Shown: positions 6,237 through 9,043 of the stretch, piece after piece
Layout of the letters: each line of letters begins with the position of its first letter
Numbering within the stretch: the stretch's first letter is position 1
NCBI GenBank assembly: GCA_026985775.1
Contig: JALSPV010000099.1
Span: 1 to 9,043, forward strand
Source of the DNA: Candidatus Aenigmatarchaeota archaeon
GTDB taxonomy: Archaea > Aenigmatarchaeota > Aenigmatarchaeia > Aenigmatarchaeales > SZUA-1535
Length of the DNA: 9,043 nt
Reading direction: 5' to 3'
Program-made: the position numbers and the translations under genes
Notes under the pieces: generated by a model
Told to the model about the DNA's origin: nothing
The model's database searches: none
Seen by the model: only the letters and a program-made list of their open reading frames with translations

Positions 6237-7015
6237 TTTATATCACCAAAAAAGTATTTCATTGCCTCATAAATGTTTGAAACTTCTACAACTTTTATAC
6301 CAACTTTTTCTGATATATCGATGAGTTTTTTCTTATATGTGGTTTCACAAAATATGAAATCTGGTCTTTTTACGCATTTTTCAATGGGAACGAGCCTCAC
6401 TACTTTTCCCTCTCCTTTGGGTACAAGCATAAGTTTTGCCCCAACCTCCTTTGCAGCTTCTGCTTTTTCTAAAATGCCTCCAACAGGACCTATACTTCCG
6501 TCTGGATTTATAGTTCCTGTTATTACCACAGAAGAATTGAGAGAAATGTTCAGAAGCGCCGCTATTGTTGCGATTGTAAATGCCGCACCCGCGGAAGGAC
6601 CGCCTACTATAGAGGCATTCGATTTAAGACTGTAAATTACATCAAATGTTTTTGGGTTCCTTCCCGTAATATTTGCTGCAACGTCTCTTGCTATTCTTAT
6701 AGATTCTTGCGTATCTATCCAGAAAACGAGGTTATCTATATTTGCAAGAATTTTACCATTTCCAGGACGCACCTCAACTTCAAGCGGAATTACTTCACCC
6801 CCTCCAGAAGAACTTACAGCAAGAAGATTTAATGCTGTTTTATTTACACCAGCTTCTTTATATATGTAAACAGGGAGTCTTACTATTTTTTCTTTAACAC
6901 TTTTCTGCAAGGGCTTTACTTGAGAGATTTGTTTATGTACAAAAGGTGTAAACACCTGCGCAATTGTGTTGGAAACAACAATCCCAAGAATAAACATTAT
7001 TGTTCCTACAACCAT
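6209..7015 (-). CDS. Membrane-anchored Lon-like serine protease (S16, COG1750-like, no ATPase domain)
   Basis: The 268-residue protein has one N-terminal transmembrane segment (about 4-24) and then a Lon-type proteolytic domain. The nucleophile is S141 in GGPSAGAAFTIA and the base is K184 in GPVGGILEKAEAA; the 43-residue spacing is the same as in E. coli Lon (S679, K722). There is no AAA+ domain, so it is not LonB but the short archaeal S16 protease type (COG1750), whose targets are not known to me. It overlaps the M50 gene by 28 nt, suggesting sequential cleavage of shared membrane substrates. The ATG has GAGG 5 nt upstream. The frame remains open for 13 more codons, encoding an RRK cluster that would favour the opposite membrane topology; no standard start codon lies there. 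It is preceded by the SRP RNA on the same strand. Confidence 0.88.
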   Translation of the reverse strand: MVVGTIMFILGIVVSNTIAQVFTPFVHKQISQVKPLQKSVKEKIVRLPVYIYKEAGVNKTALNLLAVSSSGGGEVIPLEVEVRPGNGKILANIDNLVFWIDTQESIRIARDVAANITGRNPKTFDVIYSLKSNASIVGGPSAGAAFTIATIAALLNISLNSSVVITGTINPDGSIGPVGGILEKAEAAKEVGAKLMLVPKGEGKVVRLVPIEKCVKRPDFIFCETTYKKKLIDISEKVGIKVVEVSNIYEAMKYFFGDIKWIKKNSTI

Positions 7016-7073
7016 AAGTGCCTCGTAGCTTACAACTTTTCTTCTCGTGATTTCTCACCCCCTTCTACAAATA

Positions 7074-7357
7074 GTGTGCAGGAGGCGCGCCCTCGGTGGA
7101 CCGGAAGTTGCGGGAAAAGCAACCCTGAAACGCAACTCATTCCCGCACCCCCGCGAACATTCCTGTCTGTGGCTTACGGCTGCTCCCTTCCGGGCCTGAC
7201 CGGTTCACCACAAACAGGAACTCCGCAGGACGGGAACTCATTGCTGCAATCTCAGGACTTTTCCCGCAACTCCGGCCGCCCTCGAGCTTCGGCCCCGGCA
7301 TAAGGGGGATTTCCGGTTACAGGGGACCCCCTAACCCCCCGGCCTAGCCTCCCACAC
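7074..7357 (-). ncRNA. ffs: Archaeal SRP RNA (7S RNA)
   Basis: Read on the minus strand the 5' end has GGCTAGGCCGGGGGG and CCTGTAACCGG, the archaeal Alu-domain signature with its UGUAAC loop. The S domain has GTGAACCGGTCAGG followed by CCCGGAAGGGAGCAGCC, the helix 8 SRP54-binding site with its GGAA loop (near 7188-7191). Pairing supports this: 7353-7357 with 7074-7078, plus GGAGGC with GCCTCC, form helix 1, which joins the ends and is an archaeal feature. GTTGCGGGAAAAG (7107-7119) and its complement (7258-7270) give 13 perfect pairs of helix 5. A 14-bp helix (GTTCCTGTTTGTGG with CCACAGACAGGAAT) carries helix 8. The RNA is the scaffold of the signal recognition particle with SRP19 and SRP54. 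Both ends are inferred from helix 1 and the TATA distance, within a few nucleotides. Confidence 0.96.
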
Positions 7358-7377
7358 AGTTTATTATTTACGAGCAT

Positions 7378-7387
7378 GTATTTAAAT
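7378..7387 (-). promoter_or_regulatory. TATA box of the SRP RNA
   Basis: ATTTAAATAC on the minus strand is centred about 26 nt upstream of position 7357, exactly where helix 1 of the SRP RNA begins. An A-rich segment upstream may serve as the BRE. Confidence 0.7.
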
Positions 7388-7402
7388 CTGTTTCAGCAAA
7401 AA

Positions 7403-7410
7403 CTTTAAAT
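7403..7410 (+). promoter_or_regulatory. TATA box of the eS24 operon (leaderless)
   Basis: CTTTAAAT preceded by an A-rich BRE-like stretch (CAAAAA) predicts transcription start near 7433, three bases before the eS24 ATG. The mRNA is therefore likely leaderless at its first gene. Its TATA box lies only about 15 bp from that of the divergent SRP RNA. Confidence 0.6.
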
Positions 7411-7435
7411 TGCTTTGCGATATCTTACTGAAGAT

Positions 7436-7720
7436 ATGAAGGTGATTGAAGTACTCAAGGACTTTGATAACAGGCTTTTGAAAAGGAGGGAACTTATAAT
7501 TAGAATAGATTATGAAGGTAATGCAACACCTTCAAAAGAAGAAATACGCGAGTTTATTGCGAAAAAATATGCTGTAGAACCTGAAAGGATTGAGGTTTCT
7601 AAGGTACTTTCAGATTTGGGTTATCCATCTGGAAAAGTATGGGCAAAAATATGGGATGAAGCAATTGTAAAGAAGGGTGAAGAAGATGGCGAAAAAGCAG
7701 ATAAGCAAGTCGAAGCATAA
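7436..7720 (+). CDS. rps24e: Small ribosomal subunit protein eS24
   Basis: The 94-residue product begins [20 protein letters not shown] and continues with [17 protein letters not shown] and a final region containing VWAKIWDE, the typical S24e order (LLKRRE, ATPS, then the YAKVY-like strand). eS24 is a component of the 30S body. The ATG at 7436 is chosen over an in-frame TTG at 7415 because the predicted transcription start falls after the TTG and family members start with M-x-I/V. The C-terminal tail is acidic and basic mixed and overlaps the eS31 gene by 35 nt. Confidence 0.93.
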   Translation: MKVIEVLKDFDNRLLKRRELIIRIDYEGNATPSKEEIREFIAKKYAVEPERIEVSKVLSDLGYPSGKVWAKIWDEAIVKKGEEDGEKADKQVEA

Positions 7721-7880
7721 AAACATGCAGCGCTGGAAGAAATATAAAGTAGAGGGAGGTAAAGCAATACCTTTAGGTAGGTTTTGCCCAAGGTGTGGTC
7801 CTGGTTATTTCCTTGCAGAACACAAGAACAGAGTAACCTGCGGTAAGTGCGGATATAGTGAGATAAAGAGAAGTGAGTGA
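7686..7880 (+). CDS. rps27ae: Small ribosomal subunit protein eS31 (S27ae)
   Basis: The 64-residue protein has a lysine-rich N-terminus, then [20 protein letters not shown] and GKCGYSE, the zinc ribbon of S27ae with ligands C34, C37, C52 and C55. In eukaryotes the same protein is fused to ubiquitin; archaea encode it alone, as here. The ATG at 7686 is preferred to an in-frame GTG at 7677 because GGGTGA (7675-7680) stands 5 nt before the ATG and family members begin MAKK. It overlaps the eS24 reading frame, the classical archaeal eS24-eS31 pair. The next gene begins 6 nt after its stop, so the operon continues. Confidence 0.96.
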   Translation: MAKKQISKSKHKNMQRWKKYKVEGGKAIPLGRFCPRCGPGYFLAEHKNRVTCGKCGYSEIKRSE

Positions 7881-7886
7881 TAGTAA

Positions 7887-8393
7887 ATGAGAATAGCTGT
7901 TGTTGGAGATTTTCATTATCCGCAGCGCTGCTCTTCTCTTATTCTTTTCGAAGAACTCAAAAAGACCGAACCTGAACTTATAATAGGTACAGGTGATTAT
8001 ATTTCACAAAGTGTAATAAAGGAGCTTGAAAAAATAACAGAATTTAAGGGTGTATGTGGAAACGTTGATGGTGCAGAAATAAACCTTCCTCTCCGTTTGG
8101 AGTTGGAAATAAAGGGTTGGAAAATTGCTGTTTTTCATTCAAACGAAATATACCCTCGCGGAGATCCTTATGGTATTTACGCATTTTGGAGGGATAAAAA
8201 ACCAGATATTATTCTCTTTGGTCATACCCACACACCATTTTTCTGCTTTATGGGAAATTGTTACCTTTTAAACCCGGGTTCATTTAATGGTGTGATTTCA
8301 GGAGAAGGTGTTTTACCAAACCCTTCTTTTGCCGTACTTGAAATTGAAAAGGAAAATCTGAATGTAACCTTCATAAGCAAACGGAGAGAATAA
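7887..8393 (+). CDS. Calcineurin-like phosphodiesterase, MJ0936/YfcE family
   Basis: The 168-residue protein has all motifs of the small binuclear metallophosphodiesterases: GDFH (D8, H10), GTGDY (D37), GNVD (N59), a histidine in AVFHSNE (H84) and GHTH (H113, H115), followed by LLNPGSF. MJ0936- and YfcE-like enzymes are Mn/Ni-dependent and cleave model phosphodiesters and in some cases 2',3'-cyclic nucleotides; the natural substrate is unclear. The usual glycine after the fourth-motif histidine (HG) is serine here. GTGAT (7877-7881) stands 5 nt before the ATG. It lies between ribosomal protein genes and a DHH phosphoesterase and is likely co-transcribed with both. Confidence 0.9.
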   Translation: MRIAVVGDFHYPQRCSSLILFEELKKTEPELIIGTGDYISQSVIKELEKITEFKGVCGNVDGAEINLPLRLELEIKGWKIAVFHSNEIYPRGDPYGIYAFWRDKKPDIILFGHTHTPFFCFMGNCYLLNPGSFNGVISGEGVLPNPSFAVLEIEKENLNVTFISKRRE

Positions 8394-8399
8394 TATCCT

Positions 8400-9043
8400 A
8401 TGCAGGAAATACTCGAGTTCCTTTCTTCGCTTGAAGGAAAGAAAATACTTCTTTTAACTCACCACAATGCAGATGCAGACGCTCTGTGCTCTGCGTGGGT
8501 TTTGAAAAACTTTTTGAGTAGAAAAAACACCGTAAAAATAGCAAGCTGTGAATCCCTTGCGAAACAAACAAGAAATATACTTCCTCTGATTAATGAGGAA
8601 ATAGAAATAGATCCGGATTGCAGCGCGTACGAGCTTGTTTTTGTTCTCGACACTTCTTCGAAAGAGCAGATAAAAACCGCAAAAAACCTCGAAAAAATAC
8701 ATTTGCTAATAGACCACCACGAAAAGGGCGATTTGCATGCTGAAATGGAAATTGTTGATAGCAGTGCAAAAGCGACTTGTATATTGGTTTATCGCATTTT
8801 AAAAGCACTTGGCTATAATTTTTCAGAGCTTGAGAGAAAGCTCATTGTAGCGGGTATAGTAGCTGATACTGCACATTTGCGGTTTGCGAATCGCGAAGTA
8901 TTTTTGATTCTCGCAGAGCTTGTTTCTGGTTTTGAATTTCGCGATGTGCTTAAGCTTCTTACAATAGAGGAAGATTTTTCTGATAGGATAGCGACTTTAA
9001 AAGCTGCAAAAAGGATGGATATCTTTAAGTTCGGCGAGCTAAT
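8400..9043 (+). CDS. DHH family phosphoesterase (partial, C-terminus off the right edge)
   Basis: Translating from the ATG at 8400, 6 nt after the phosphodiesterase stop, gives 214 residues open to the window edge. Motif I is LTHHNADADALCSA (H22, D25, D27), motif II VFVLDTSS (D84), motif III LIDHHEKGD (D105, H106, H107) and motif IV GIVADTAHLRFAN (D156). This is a complete DHH catalytic domain of the NrnA/RecJ superfamily. The DHHA1 substrate-binding domain would lie beyond the edge. Members degrade short oligonucleotides, pAp or cyclic dinucleotides, or act as 5' exonucleases; which applies cannot be told from the DHH part. No good Shine-Dalgarno precedes the ATG (GGAG is 13 nt away), so translation probably depends on coupling to the upstream gene. 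Confidence 0.9.
   Translation, partial: MQEILEFLSSLEGKKILLLTHHNADADALCSAWVLKNFLSRKNTVKIASCESLAKQTRNILPLINEEIEIDPDCSAYELVFVLDTSSKEQIKTAKNLEKIHLLIDHHEKGDLHAEMEIVDSSAKATCILVYRILKALGYNFSELERKLIVAGIVADTAHLRFANREVFLILAELVSGFEFRDVLKLLTIEEDFSDRIATLKAAKRMDIFKFGEL

Noticed and set aside
6273..6635. Plus-strand 120-codon frame opposite the S16 protease
   Set aside because: Antisense shadow of a gene with intact catalytic Ser and Lys; no motif or ribosome binding site of its own.
6920..7303. Plus-strand open frame of 127 codons across the SRP RNA
   Set aside because: It lies antisense to the SRP RNA, is rich in Pro/Arg because of GC-rich stems, and matches no protein pattern.
7415..7435. TTG start extending eS24 by seven codons
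   Set aside because: The predicted transcription start (about 7433) is downstream of it, and eS24 proteins begin at the later Met.
7677..7685. GTG start extending eS31 by three codons
   Set aside because: This GTG is part of the GGGTGA ribosome binding site for the ATG at 7686.
1..9043. Mobile elements, CRISPR arrays, toxin-antitoxin or defence genes
   Set aside because: No transposase, terminal inverted repeats, regularly spaced repeats or target-site duplications were seen. The NYN protein sits in a protease operon without an antitoxin-like partner, so it is not called a toxin.

Overview
The window is a piece of an AT-rich archaeal chromosome. The evidence is direct: an archaeal-type SRP (7S) RNA, three archaeal/eukaryotic-type ribosomal proteins (eS26, eS24, eS31), the chromatin protein Alba, TATA boxes about 25 nt upstream of leaderless starts, and GGTGA/GGAGGTG-type ribosome binding sites elsewhere. 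The SRP RNA is very GC-rich against its AT-rich surroundings, which fits a thermophile. eS26 is usual in Crenarchaeota, Thaumarchaeota and related groups and missing from most Euryarchaeota, whereas the S16-type membrane protease and the COG2522-like regulator are familiar from Euryarchaeota. I therefore leave the lineage open; an uncultured or DPANN-like archaeon is possible. No insertion sequence, prophage, CRISPR array or tRNA was seen.

Layout. (1) 1-1577, minus strand: a UbiD decarboxylase overlapping, by an ATGA junction, a gene for an LpdD/PAC4-like prenylated-flavin chaperone that runs off the left edge. The UbiD is probably anhydromevalonate phosphate decarboxylase of the archaeal mevalonate pathway. 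(2) 1578-1690: a divergent promoter region, then alba on plus. (3) 1994-2323, minus: a small HTH regulator with a palindrome at its own start. (4) 2399-5079, plus: eS26, then a type II/IV secretion ATPase (GspE/FlaI family), then a KaiC-like ATPase whose start codon is preceded by nine G residues. (5) 5205-7015, minus: a tightly packed operon of a membrane-anchored Lon-like (S16) protease, a site-2 (M50) metalloprotease and a NYN-domain (PIN-like) protein. It lies directly behind the SRP RNA (7074-7357, minus) with no convincing promoter of its own. (6) 7436-9043, plus: eS24, eS31, a calcineurin-like phosphodiesterase and a DHH phosphoesterase that runs off the right edge.

Most genes are housekeeping. 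The parts that deserve a second look are the S16-M50-NYN operon coupled to the SRP RNA, which looks like a membrane proteolysis module with a nuclease-fold partner; the orphan secretion ATPase/KaiC-like pair without a visible membrane platform or pilin; and the G9 tract that forms the only leader of the KaiC-like gene.
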